A DNA stretch of 64,000 bases from Muribaculaceae bacterium Isolate-036 (Harlan) (GTDB lineage: Bacteria > Bacteroidota > Bacteroidia > Bacteroidales > Muribaculaceae), in contig RIAY01000003.1 of NCBI GenBank assembly GCA_003833075.1, positions 124,001 through 188,000 of the forward strand, written 5' to 3'. The notes under the pieces were generated by a model, which ran no database searches, was not told where the DNA came from, and saw only the letters and a program-made list of their open reading frames with translations. Below, one piece after another: positions 1 to 7,843 of this stretch (the first letter of the stretch is position 1; each line of letters opens with the position of its first letter). The position numbers and the translations under genes are program-made.

Positions 1-627
1 TTTGGATAGAACCGTTTTCTGATACATTTTAGGGAAGACACCTTCTGTAAGGGGTTCATATCCGGATGGAACAGACAAGAAGACATATCCTTGGTTCTTT
101 TCTGATGCAATGCCGTAGATGCCGTCGGAATTTGTTACCGTGCAGTTTTCCCCGTCGCTGACAACTACATTTGCCACAGGCTCGCCGTCTTCAGTCTCAA
201 TGATGCCGTATACCGTGGCTCCTTCGGGTATCGGTATCTGGTGCGCTACGATTGTTATCTTTATTTGTCCGAGCAGAGTGCGCTTGCCGTTTTTGGTCAC
301 GTGAAGGGTGTAGGTGCCGCTCTCTATGTTATTTGGAACAGCAAATGTGAAATGCTCGTCGGAAGCATCCGTTATGTTGCAAGGTGTGAACTTGCCGTTT
401 GTTTCAAGGTATATTTTTTCGGAAGTTGTTATGGAGCCTCCCTCTTGTGAAATGGTTATTGTCCCACCCGATATGAGGTCAATGTTTTCGGGGATGATGA
501 CGGTGAATCCTGACTGGGATCCGTTGCCGACAGGAGTCGGATTGTCGTCCTTGCAGCTGACAGTCAATGCAGTAAACAATACAGTCAGAAGCAAAGCTTT
601 GAGAATGTTGCTGAATTTTTGAGTCAT
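1..627 (-). CDS. Calcineurin-like phosphoesterase lipoprotein, N-terminal part (cut by window edge)
   Basis: The reading frame starts at 627 and runs open off the left edge (209 codons visible). It begins with a lipoprotein signal peptide ending in LTVSC, followed by a Lys/Asp-rich linker, so the product is probably an exported lipoprotein. The visible part holds an Ig-like domain (about residues 40-130) and then a small beta domain containing GATVYGIIETEDGEPVANVV. The same domain order, with close sequence similarity, is seen in the phosphoesterase at 7844-9835 (TIYGVVESAEGPIAGVV at the matching place). I therefore infer the same MetallophosN - metallophosphatase - C-terminal domain layout, but the catalytic part lies outside the window. 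Two direct repeats with a 21-bp period lie about 90-130 bp upstream of the start. Confidence 0.8.
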   Translation of the reverse strand, partial: MTQKFSNILKALLLTVLFTALTVSCKDDNPTPVGNGSQSGFTVIIPENIDLISGGTITISQEGGSITTSEKIYLETNGKFTPCNITDASDEHFTFAVPNNIESGTYTLHVTKNGKRTLLGQIKITIVAHQIPIPEGATVYGIIETEDGEPVANVVVSDGENCTVTNSDGIYGIASEKNQGYVFLSVPSGYEPLTEGVFPKMYQKTVLSK

Positions 628-718
628 GGTTTTAAAAGTTAGTCGTAATGTCGTGGATTAATTATAATTTCCCGTCAGATGTCTTAAGGTTGAAATGAGT
701 TTTTCAATGTCTGGACCG

Positions 719-759
719 TTTCAAAACAATCGCATGAATTTTCAAAACAGTTGCATTAA
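719..759. repeat. Two 20-bp direct repeats, 21-bp period, upstream of the phosphoesterase
   Basis: The sequence from 719 (TTTCAAAACAATCGCATGAA) recurs at 740 as TTTCAAAACAGTTGCATTAA, with 16 of 20 bases identical. A weaker third copy is at 787-804 (TTCAAGTTGGTTGCATTT). A period of 21 bp puts both sites on one face of the helix, as seen for dimeric response regulators such as LytTR types. They lie in the 386-bp gap 628-1013, between the start of the partial phosphoesterase and the stop of manA. I found no clear TAnnTTTG promoter for the leftward gene here. Confidence 0.45.
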
Positions 760-940
760 TTATGGTTGATTCAATATTAAGACAGCTTCAAGTTGGTTGC
801 ATTTCCCGGATTAAATGGGATTGTGCGGTAAATTTATATACAAATTTCGGTTTATGCAAATATTTGCTAAAAAATATTTCAAAACGAAAAAATGCCGACC
901 GGCAGTGAAGTTAACGTGATATGAATCAGCGTGTAATATA

Positions 941-970
941 TCGCCCGTAACCGGGAGCAATTACGGGCGA
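941..970 (-). terminator. Hairpin downstream of manA
   Basis: A perfect 10-bp inverted repeat (TCGCCCGTAA ... TTACGGGCGA) with a 10-nt loop lies 44 bp past the manA stop. The U-tract on the minus strand is weak (TATATTACAC), so the terminator call is moderate. Confidence 0.55.
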
Positions 971-1013
971 TGTGTGTGTATTGAGGAATGAAATCTAAAA
1001 AGCTGATGTCTTG

Positions 1014-1973
1014 TCAGACGTATGTTTCAAGAACAGTGACTTTCTCTTTGGGTTCGATGGAAATCCCCTTTGCCGAAGCGGGAATCAGTATGGTCTCGCC
1101 CTGATGCGCCGGGGTTTTCTCTTCTCCGCATGTGACCACAGCCTCACCTGAGGTGAATATCAGTGCGACGAAGGAGTCGTTCTCGCGGTAATCACGCATA
1201 AGCTCATGATCTGCTTCCAGAAGGTTGGTAGTGAAGAATGGGCAGCGCACGATATTTACAGGAACATTTTTCACGCGTTTGTAGTCTACGGGGTTGCCGT
1301 CGGTATCGTTGAAGTTGACGGCTTCTTTTGCAAACTCGGTGTGAAGTTCCCTTTCATTACCGTTTTTATCCTTTCGGTGATAGTCGTAAAGGCGGTATGT
1401 TGCATCGGATGTCTGCTGGATCTCGGCAACGAATGCTCCTTTGCCGATTGCATGCACTCTTCCCGCAGGAATGAAATAAGTGTCTCCCGGTTTGATTTCC
1501 ACAAAATTCAACACATTTTCAATCTCTCCGCTTTTCACAAGTGTCTCGTAGTCGGCAGGGTCGACGGGATTCTTGAATCCGTTGGCGAGTCTTGCACCTT
1601 CGGCGGCATCCAGCACAAACCACATTTCTGTCTTGCCGTTAGGCATGCCGTATTTCTGCGACATGGCATCGTCAGGATGAACCTGTACGGAAAGGTCTTC
1701 GCGAGCATCAATGAATTTGATGAGCAGCGGGAAGCGGTTGCCGAATTTTTCATAGTTGCGGTGTCCCATCAGGGATGCTCCGTAGCGGTCGATCAGTGCG
1801 GGCAATGTCATTCCTGCGTCGATTCCTTCAGCCACAACGGATTCGTCACCCTCGACACCCGAAAGCTCCCAGCTTTCACCTACTTTCTCAAGGTCTGTAG
1901 CGATCCCTTTGTAAGTGGCGATTCTCTCGCCACCCCAGATTGTAGATTTTAAAATCGGATTAAATATCCACAT
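1014..1973 (-). CDS. manA: Mannose-6-phosphate isomerase, class I
   Basis: This 319-residue cytosolic cupin enzyme should interconvert mannose-6-phosphate and fructose-6-phosphate, linking mannose use to glycolysis and GDP-mannose supply. Visible family marks are the N-terminal WGG (residues 13-15), the zinc-binding QVHPDD at 97-102, the following GKTEMWFVLDA segment whose Glu is a metal ligand, and PAGRVHAIGKG. The length matches the short Bacteroidetes/Firmicutes type of about 315-325 residues. The start at 1973 gives the normal MWIFNPILKSTIWGGE opening. It is transcribed alone and leftward, with a hairpin behind it. No canonical promoter was seen in the 114 bp between it and the divergent small gene at 2088. 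Confidence 0.95.
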   Translation of the reverse strand: MWIFNPILKSTIWGGERIATYKGIATDLEKVGESWELSGVEGDESVVAEGIDAGMTLPALIDRYGASLMGHRNYEKFGNRFPLLIKFIDAREDLSVQVHPDDAMSQKYGMPNGKTEMWFVLDAAEGARLANGFKNPVDPADYETLVKSGEIENVLNFVEIKPGDTYFIPAGRVHAIGKGAFVAEIQQTSDATYRLYDYHRKDKNGNERELHTEFAKEAVNFNDTDGNPVDYKRVKNVPVNIVRCPFFTTNLLEADHELMRDYRENDSFVALIFTSGEAVVTCGEEKTPAHQGETILIPASAKGISIEPKEKVTVLETYV

Positions 1974-2087
1974 ATTTTGTTTTTTAATTGTTACGATAAT
2001 AACAGATGAGTGAGATTTATAAGAAACCGCCTGATTGAGGAATCTGTTTCTTATAGATGTCTCGTCATAACTAAAAAGACAAGAGCT

Positions 2088-2324
2088 ATGAAAGAGATAT
2101 TGGATACAGAAGAGAGAAAAGAATTGCCGGATAATGTTTTCGGACTCCCCGGTCGTCGGGAATATCCTATGCCTGACGCCTCACATGTGCGTGCGGCAGA
2201 GGCTTATTTCCGTTATTGTCCTGAGGAACTGAAGCCGGAACTTGCCCGAAACATTCTGCGTTTTGCAGAAAAATATGGCATAGAGATAAAGTCTCCGGTT
2301 ATTCTGCAGTTTGCAAAAGAGTAA
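2088..2324 (+). CDS. Small conserved protein, possibly DUF6582-like
   Basis: A 78-residue soluble protein. I chose the ATG at 2088 (MKEILDTEERKELPD) because the 26 codons upstream read as non-coding leader. The core segment, with REYPMPDASHVRAAEAYF and the later LARNILRFAEKYGIEI, resembles the DASHVRxA pattern I associate with DUF6582-type proteins found in phage and bacterial genomes. That assignment comes from memory of the motif and is tentative. No membrane segment or signal is present. Its last 26 bp overlap the 3' end of the convergent S41 peptidase gene. Confidence 0.6.
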   Translation: MKEILDTEERKELPDNVFGLPGRREYPMPDASHVRAAEAYFRYCPEELKPELARNILRFAEKYGIEIKSPVILQFAKE

Positions 2325-3321
2325 TTGCAAAGTCGAGAATCGCATCGTGTCCGGCAGCAAGGTCTGCGTCTTTGCAATGCACCTCGCATCCCGGCGAAGG
2401 ATTTATTCCCGCTTCCGTGGAGCGGTCGTCTCTGTCGCTGATCGGACATGAGGAGAATCTTACCGACCACCCGTTGGGAAGTTCCGAAGAGAAGGGGAGT
2501 CCTCCTCCCCCTCCGGTACGTGCGCCTACTATCCGCACATTCGGAAGAGTTTTCATCACTGCAACAAAATTATTCGCGGCAGAATAGCAGGATCTGTTTG
2601 TGAGAACCAGAATCGGCTTGCCGAGATATTTTACCCTTTTGACAGGATCCGCCGCTTCGTATTCAATCGGATAGGGATCCGAGAATGCGTTGTGGGCAGG
2701 TCCGGTCTTGTGACGTATGTAGCCGCCGGCTGTATTCTCTTCTATGAAACGCCCTACAAGAGTGTCTATATTGGTTAGCAGACCGCCGCCGTTGTTTCTG
2801 ATGTCTATTATGAGTCCTTTGGATTCATGAAGTATCGCCAGAATATAGTCGAGGCTCGTGGAACTTATGCCTGACGAGAACGAGGGGTAATACATGTATC
2901 CGATTTCATCGGTCAGCATTTTGTAGGATATACCTGAGGTCTGCATGTAATCAAAATCCAGATAATACTGCTGCAGAGTGCGGAGGTTGAAATCCTGTGG
3001 ATAATCGCTCCACCATTTGCGATAATAGCTCGTGTTGAACCGGGATGAGAGGTTTACATGACCGTCCTGGAGCTCGTCGAGAAGGCGGGAACATATGTCG
3101 AACAGTTCCAGCTGATTCATGTCGGGTTTTATCTCTGCGCGATATTGGCGGCAAAGTTTTTCCCAGTCGATTCCCTTCTCTTCAAAAAAACAATAACGTT
3201 CGCCAACGATTGCAGCAAGCGCATCGAAATTGCCGTAGGGGTCATCCTTATATTCCGGTGCCTCATGGCATCCCGCCATTACGGCAGCCAGCATCAATAC
3301 CGATAATATTTTATAAAACAT
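2299..3321 (-). CDS. S41 family peptidase, lipoprotein
   Basis: A 340-residue exported lipoprotein starting at MFYKILSV (3321). A longer frame reaches 3453, but it would overlap the upstream gene and would bury the signal peptide. The lipobox Cys is residue 18 (VMAGC). The mature part matches C-terminal-processing (tricorn-like) peptidases of Bacteroidetes: LIIDIRNNGGGLL forms the oxyanion/substrate strand, and NRSCYSAANNF holds the predicted nucleophile Ser. A PDZ-like domain is short or missing. It starts 20 bp after the DUF3316-type gene and is probably cotranscribed with it. The 3' end overlaps the small gene at 2088-2324 by 26 bp. The substrate cannot be inferred. Confidence 0.85.
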   Translation of the reverse strand: MFYKILSVLMLAAVMAGCHEAPEYKDDPYGNFDALAAIVGERYCFFEEKGIDWEKLCRQYRAEIKPDMNQLELFDICSRLLDELQDGHVNLSSRFNTSYYRKWWSDYPQDFNLRTLQQYYLDFDYMQTSGISYKMLTDEIGYMYYPSFSSGISSTSLDYILAILHESKGLIIDIRNNGGGLLTNIDTLVGRFIEENTAGGYIRHKTGPAHNAFSDPYPIEYEAADPVKRVKYLGKPILVLTNRSCYSAANNFVAVMKTLPNVRIVGARTGGGGGLPFSSELPNGWSVRFSSCPISDRDDRSTEAGINPSPGCEVHCKDADLAAGHDAILDFAITLLQTAE

Positions 3322-3341
3322 ATAAGACAGAGTTGTGGGTT

Positions 3342-4163
3342 TCAGAAGAGGGGGGAATTTATGGCTTGTTTGCGTTTGATTCCGAGACCGTGGGGAATTA
3401 TGCCGATTACGAAGGAATGGGTGTGCAGGCAGGTGTTGAGCGAGTTCGCCCATGAGGAGCGGTAGTCGTAACGGTAGCCCAGCTGCATGGCGGTGCGTCC
3501 GAAATCAAGCCTGAGCGACAGGAGATTGTCAATGCAGAAACGGTTGCCCCACCAGCCGCAATGGGCAAGTCCATCGCGGTTTCCAAGCCAGATCTCATAA
3601 TATGTCTCGCCATATTGCGGTGAAAAGAAGCATCCTAATGACGGAATGCGGATTTCATTGCCGAGTATCATCGGAATCTTCCCTATCCTGAATCTCCAGG
3701 ACAAAGAAGCATTGATGTCTAATGATGCCGAGGCATTCACGCTGACGGGATTGTTCCCGTTACGTGTAAGATAGAGGCATCCCCCGTCAATATCAATGGA
3801 GCCGCCGGCAGTCACCTGAAGCGAATAGGGCAGACGTCTGCGCCATTGCATTCCCCATGTGAACATCCCGTCTATACCGATCATGGATGCCGTGTGTGCA
3901 GGATTAAGGTAATTGCGCATGTTTGCTTTTGTGGCGAACTGCATTATCAGCGTTTCCGGTGCCCATGGTGATGCCTTGGTCCATTGGGCGGATGCTCCGA
4001 AAACCTTGCCGTTATATGTAAGGGGAGAAAGATATGTCGACAATGCCGTTCCTCCTCCCGCCTCAAGACGGTATTCCTGCACAACGGGACGTGACAGCTC
4101 CTCTGCATGTGACGTGGCAATGGAAATCATGGTCAGAACCAAAGCCAAAAGAAATTTTTTCAT
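3342..4163 (-). CDS. DUF3316-type exported protein
   Basis: A 273-residue protein with a clear signal peptide (MKKFLLALVLTMISIATSHA). The mature part is rich in alternating hydrophobic/aromatic strands ending in a beta-barrel-like stretch (LRLDFGRTAMQLGYRYDYRS). The opening VVQEYRLEAGGGTALSTYLSPL and overall length fit the Bacteroidetes DUF3316 family, which has no known function and is likely outer-membrane associated. It sits 33 bp after parC and 20 bp before the S41 lipoprotein on the same strand, so a parC-led transcript is plausible. Confidence 0.75.
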   Translation of the reverse strand: MKKFLLALVLTMISIATSHAEELSRPVVQEYRLEAGGGTALSTYLSPLTYNGKVFGASAQWTKASPWAPETLIMQFATKANMRNYLNPAHTASMIGIDGMFTWGMQWRRRLPYSLQVTAGGSIDIDGGCLYLTRNGNNPVSVNASASLDINASLSWRFRIGKIPMILGNEIRIPSLGCFFSPQYGETYYEIWLGNRDGLAHCGWWGNRFCIDNLLSLRLDFGRTAMQLGYRYDYRSSWANSLNTCLHTHSFVIGIIPHGLGIKRKQAINSPLF

Positions 4164-4196
4164 CTCGATATAATTTCATGTCAATACAATATTGCT

Positions 4197-6902
4197 TCAG
4201 AAATCGAACAGAGTGGGCTGTGTGGAGTTCTCGGCTGATTGTGTCGTATCTGTCTCTTCCTGCGAATCTGACTCTTCCGTGAGATCTGACACTTCCGTCT
4301 CCTGCTCAGCCGGAGGCTCCGGGAAACGGGTAGGCTCAAGTTCTTTGATTTCCGCTATATTGTAAGTGGATATTCTTTTCCCTTTCGCCTTGAAACTCTT
4401 TACACCTATAAAGTCTTCCGTTTCGATTTCCAAGGCAGGTCTTACGGCATCCGCTCCTCCGAATGTGACTTCCAGGCGGGCGAAGGGGGTGTCGGTAAGG
4501 AGAATTATGCTTGATTCAGGCTCGCTGCCAACAAAGCGCTGCGGTTTTGCCGAGACTTCGAACTCAAAGCGTTTCAGATACGGATAGCCGAGAGACGCAT
4601 CGTTGAGGGCGAGAACCCACACCTTGTGCGGGTCGAATTTCTCGATGCGCAATATGTTGTCATCGTAATGATTGGTGTCGGAATAGGTGGAAGTGAAAAA
4701 TTCACCGTCACGGGTTATCACAAGCACTTTGTCATCGCCCTGGAATATACCCAGACTTTCACCTCGCCCGTCGTAATTGAGACGAAGCACATCACGGTCG
4801 AACCATACTTCCCGACCTCCGAGTGTGCTTGATCCCCTGCGTTCAAGCGATACGTTCCTTATCTGGTATTTGGTGACAAGGTTTCCGAGCGATTCCTTCC
4901 CCTTTACCGCAAGTTCAGAGAAATTCACGTATATGTCCAGATTTCGCGGACGGCGTCCCGTCTCGTTAGCCTCGTCTTTAAGCGAAACGCGCACTGTCTC
5001 CGCCTCACCGTTGGGGTTGCAGGTCAGCCATTCGATACGGGAACCATCGACCCCCTTGGTTATGTTATATTCCTTCTCCCGGGTGAGTCCTGTGATATAG
5101 AAACGTTTCATATACGCGTTGCCACGTTTGCCGTTGCGGTATATCACATTATATATGGTGCGTTTGTCTCCTTTCTTGAAGACTCCGAGATGAATCACTT
5201 TCTTGCCTATGTACAGTTTTTCCTGTACGCGCACTATCTTGTATGTTCCGTCGCGATAGATCACGAGTATGTCATCTATGTCGGAGCATGTGAATCTGAA
5301 TTCCTTATCCTTGAGACCGGTTCCTATGAATCCTCCTTCCGCGTCAAAGTAGAAACGTTTGTTTGCCTCGGCTACTTTCGTTGCCTCGATAGAATCGAAG
5401 CTTCTGATTACTGTGCGTCTCGGGAAATTCTCGCCATATTTCTCCTTAAGATGCATATACCATTTTTCAGTATACTCTACGATGTGCTCCAGATCATATT
5501 CGAGTCTGGCTATTTCCTCATCAAGGCGCGCTATCTTCTCATCGGCTTTCTGCGAATTGAACTTAAGAATGCGCCCCATCTTTATTTCCCAAAGGTGTAT
5601 GAGGTCATCGTCGGTGACCGCACGGAAGAAAGTGGGTTTGAAAGGTTCCATCAGTTCGTCGACGCGGCGTATTGCCGATTCCATGTCGCGTGACTGTTCC
5701 ACTTTCTCATCCTTATACATCCTCTCTTCGATGAAAATCTTTTCAAGAGATGCGAACATCTGTTGCTCGCGTGTCTCGCCGAGTTTTATTTCAAGTTCCT
5801 GACGCAGCATCTCCTGAGTGTGGTCAACAGAATAGCGCAGAAGGTCGGAGACTGTCAGGAACTCCGGTTTGCGGTCTCTGATCACACAGCAGTTCGGAGA
5901 TATGGAAACCTCGCAGTCTGTGAATGCGTACAGCGCGTCGATTGCCTTGTCGGAAGAAGTTCCCGGAATAAGATGCACGAGGATTTCAGCCGTGGCGGCA
6001 GTGTTGTCATCTACTTTCCGGATCTTTATTTTCCCTTTTTCCATCGCGCCGAGAATCGATGATATCAGCGTGGATGTGGTCTTGCCAAATGGCAGCTCTG
6101 TTATTGCAAGGGTCTTGTTGTCGATCTTTTCAATCTTTGCCCTTACTTTTACGGAGCCGCCGCGACCGCCATCGTTATATTTTGACACGTCGAGCAGTCC
6201 GCCGGTCTGAAAGTCCGGAAATAGCCGGAAGGGACGGTCGTGGAGGTATTCCACGGCAGCGTCTATGATTTCGTTGAAATTGTGTGGCAGTATCTTGGAA
6301 GACAGTCCCACCGCAATGCCCTCCACTCCTTGAGCGAGAAGCAAAGGAAACTTCATGGGAAGGGTGACAGGTTCTTTCTTGCGACCATCGTAAGAAAGAG
6401 TCCATTCTGTAATTTTAGGACTGAAAGCTGTCTCTATGGCGAACTCCGAAAGACGCGCCTCGATATATCGTGGTGCGGCGGCGGAGTCTCCGGTAAGGAT
6501 GTTGCCCCAGTTGCCCTGGGTGTCGACAAGCAATTCCTTTTGACCGAGCTGAACAAGAGCGTCTCCGATAGATGCGTCTCCGTGGGGGTGATATTGCATT
6601 GTGTTTCCCACAATGTTCGCAACCTTGTTGAAACGTCCGTCATCAAGGGTAGACATCGAATGCAAAATGCGTCGCTGCACCGGTTTGAGACCGTCTTCGA
6701 TGTGAGGCACGGCACGTTCCAGAATCACGTAGCTCGCATATTCAAGATACCAGCTCCGGAACATTCCGGACAACACCGTTTTCTTGTCGGTGGTCGATGC
6801 GTTCGTGTTCCGGACTTCATCGGAAGCGGCAGACTGCGACTGTTCCACAGGATTTAAAGAGTCTTTTTCAATTGGCTCGAAGGAATCGTTGTTCTCAGAC
6901 AT
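4197..6902 (-). CDS. parC: DNA topoisomerase IV subunit A
   Basis: A 901-residue type IIA topoisomerase A subunit that cuts and rejoins DNA during decatenation together with ParE, which is not in this window. The winged-helix domain shows HPHGDASIGDALV (about 106-117) and the catalytic tyrosine Y146 in APRYIEARLSEFA. A tower/coiled-coil region follows (about 350-500), then a degenerate beta-pinwheel. No GyrA-box (QRRGGKG-like) is visible, which supports ParC rather than GyrA. The acidic Ser/Thr-rich tail from about residue 855 is expected to be disordered. An acidic N-terminal extension of about 40 residues precedes the conserved core. The position equivalent to GyrA Ser83 is Ala110. I cannot say whether this is normal for the clade. 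Confidence 0.93.
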   Translation of the reverse strand: MSENNDSFEPIEKDSLNPVEQSQSAASDEVRNTNASTTDKKTVLSGMFRSWYLEYASYVILERAVPHIEDGLKPVQRRILHSMSTLDDGRFNKVANIVGNTMQYHPHGDASIGDALVQLGQKELLVDTQGNWGNILTGDSAAAPRYIEARLSEFAIETAFSPKITEWTLSYDGRKKEPVTLPMKFPLLLAQGVEGIAVGLSSKILPHNFNEIIDAAVEYLHDRPFRLFPDFQTGGLLDVSKYNDGGRGGSVKVRAKIEKIDNKTLAITELPFGKTTSTLISSILGAMEKGKIKIRKVDDNTAATAEILVHLIPGTSSDKAIDALYAFTDCEVSISPNCCVIRDRKPEFLTVSDLLRYSVDHTQEMLRQELEIKLGETREQQMFASLEKIFIEERMYKDEKVEQSRDMESAIRRVDELMEPFKPTFFRAVTDDDLIHLWEIKMGRILKFNSQKADEKIARLDEEIARLEYDLEHIVEYTEKWYMHLKEKYGENFPRRTVIRSFDSIEATKVAEANKRFYFDAEGGFIGTGLKDKEFRFTCSDIDDILVIYRDGTYKIVRVQEKLYIGKKVIHLGVFKKGDKRTIYNVIYRNGKRGNAYMKRFYITGLTREKEYNITKGVDGSRIEWLTCNPNGEAETVRVSLKDEANETGRRPRNLDIYVNFSELAVKGKESLGNLVTKYQIRNVSLERRGSSTLGGREVWFDRDVLRLNYDGRGESLGIFQGDDKVLVITRDGEFFTSTYSDTNHYDDNILRIEKFDPHKVWVLALNDASLGYPYLKRFEFEVSAKPQRFVGSEPESSIILLTDTPFARLEVTFGGADAVRPALEIETEDFIGVKSFKAKGKRISTYNIAEIKELEPTRFPEPPAEQETEVSDLTEESDSQEETDTTQSAENSTQPTLFDF

Positions 6903-7070
6903 AGGTTAAAATTCGAATTTTATGCGTAAAGTTAACAAAAAAATCACAATTTTTTGTAAAAAACACTTATATTTGCAATCAGAATACAGATTGTGTGACT
7001 ATTGTGTGACGATATAAGCAACCTGCATCATAGACAATAATAACTTATTAACTAAGGAATTCATATAATT

Positions 7071-7493
7071 ATGTATTACATCACCCTTAACAACCAGACA
7101 ATCGGGCCCATGTCTGCCGAGCAGATGATGGCTTACAATGTGACCAATGAAACTCCTGTAAGCAGAGACGGAGGAGAATGGCAACCGCTTTACACCTATC
7201 CCGAACTCATGGAGCGTTATCAGAAAAGCGGCAAATCTTATGCCGCCAATGCCGAGGTTTCGTCAAAGAAAACGCTTTGCGGCATAATGGCGATATTGCT
7301 CGGTGGTCTTGGCGTGCAGTATTTTGTAATGGGCAAGACCGCCGCCGGTCTGATTACGATTCTTCTTACAATCGTGACATGCGGACTTTGGGAAATAGTC
7401 ACCCTCATTCAGGGCATAATGATGCTCTGCATGACAGAATCCGACTTTAAACGCAAGTATATCGATTCAACCTCCACTCTTCCTCTTTTCTGA
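7071..7493 (+). CDS. GYF_2 + TM2 domain membrane protein
   Basis: A 140-residue inner-membrane protein. Residues 1-55 look like the bacterial GYF_2 domain (MYYITLNNQTIGPMSAEQM, then a conserved W in GGEWQPL), a likely protein-interaction module. Residues 68-125 are a TM2 domain with two hydrophobic helices (GIMAILLGGLGVQYFVMG and a second around ITILLTIVTCGLWEIV). This pair is common in Bacteroidetes and has no assigned role. A TATATTTG box at 6968-6975 could be its -7 element, although no good -33 box is at the right distance. A strong terminator follows at 7536. Confidence 0.85.
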   Translation: MYYITLNNQTIGPMSAEQMMAYNVTNETPVSRDGGEWQPLYTYPELMERYQKSGKSYAANAEVSSKKTLCGIMAILLGGLGVQYFVMGKTAAGLITILLTIVTCGLWEIVTLIQGIMMLCMTESDFKRKYIDSTSTLPLF

Positions 7494-7535
7494 GCGCTGC
7501 ATTTCTGAAGCGTTTGCCTGCAGACAATACATTGA

Positions 7536-7583
7536 AGTTTCCGGAAGCATAGTTGCAGTTATGCTTCGGAAACTTCTTTTTTT
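7536..7583 (+). terminator. Rho-independent terminator after the GYF/TM2 gene
   Basis: A 16-bp stem with one bulged base (arms 7536-7551 and 7560-7575, core TTCCGGAAGCATA) is followed by a T-run at 7577-7583. Confidence 0.85.
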
Positions 7584-7633
7584 AATGAAATTTAAGTTAA
7601 AATTTACGTTTCGAAACATTTTTTGTGTAAAAA

Positions 7634-7665
7634 TTTGCACTAAACGAAATTTTACTATAAATTTG
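7634..7665 (+). promoter_or_regulatory. Bacteroidetes promoter of the phosphoesterase-susCD operon, with flanking dyad
   Basis: The -33 box TTTG is at 7634-7637 and, after exactly 20 bp, the -7 box TAAATTTG is at 7658-7665. An 11-bp perfect inverted repeat (AACGAAATTTT at 7643-7653, AAAATTTCGTT at 7669-7679) brackets the -7 box and the expected start, so it could be an operator. This implies a leader of about 170 nt before the ATG at 7844. Confidence 0.8.
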
Positions 7666-7692
7666 CGCAAAATTTCGTTAAAACTCGAAATC

Positions 7693-7745
7693 GACATAAT
7701 GCATTATGTCCTGTTATCAGGAAAACTGGCGTTTTCCTGATAACA
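7693..7745. promoter_or_regulatory. Leader dyads: 18-bp palindrome plus 14-bp hairpin
   Basis: 7693-7710 is a perfect 18-bp palindrome (GACATAATGCATTATGTC). One base later, a perfect 14-bp inverted repeat (TGTTATCAGGAAAA at 7712-7725 and its complement at 7732-7745) closes a 6-nt loop, CTGGCG. Both lie inside the predicted 5' leader. No U-tract follows the hairpin, so a simple terminator is unlikely. The rest of the gap 7494-7843 shows nothing further. Confidence 0.6.
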
Positions 7746-7843
7746 TATAAAAGGATATGTATGCGGCAATAATTGAATCAGACCGTATGGCACAGCTGTC
7801 AGCCGGACTAAATAACCTTAGAAGAATTAACTAATTACGAATC

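Noticed and set aside
119..622. Plus-strand short frames at the left edge
   Set aside because: They are antisense to the partial phosphoesterase lipoprotein, which has a signal peptide and a paralogue in the window.
1206..1952. 248-codon frame opposite manA
   Set aside because: It is a shadow of manA, which has full family motifs.
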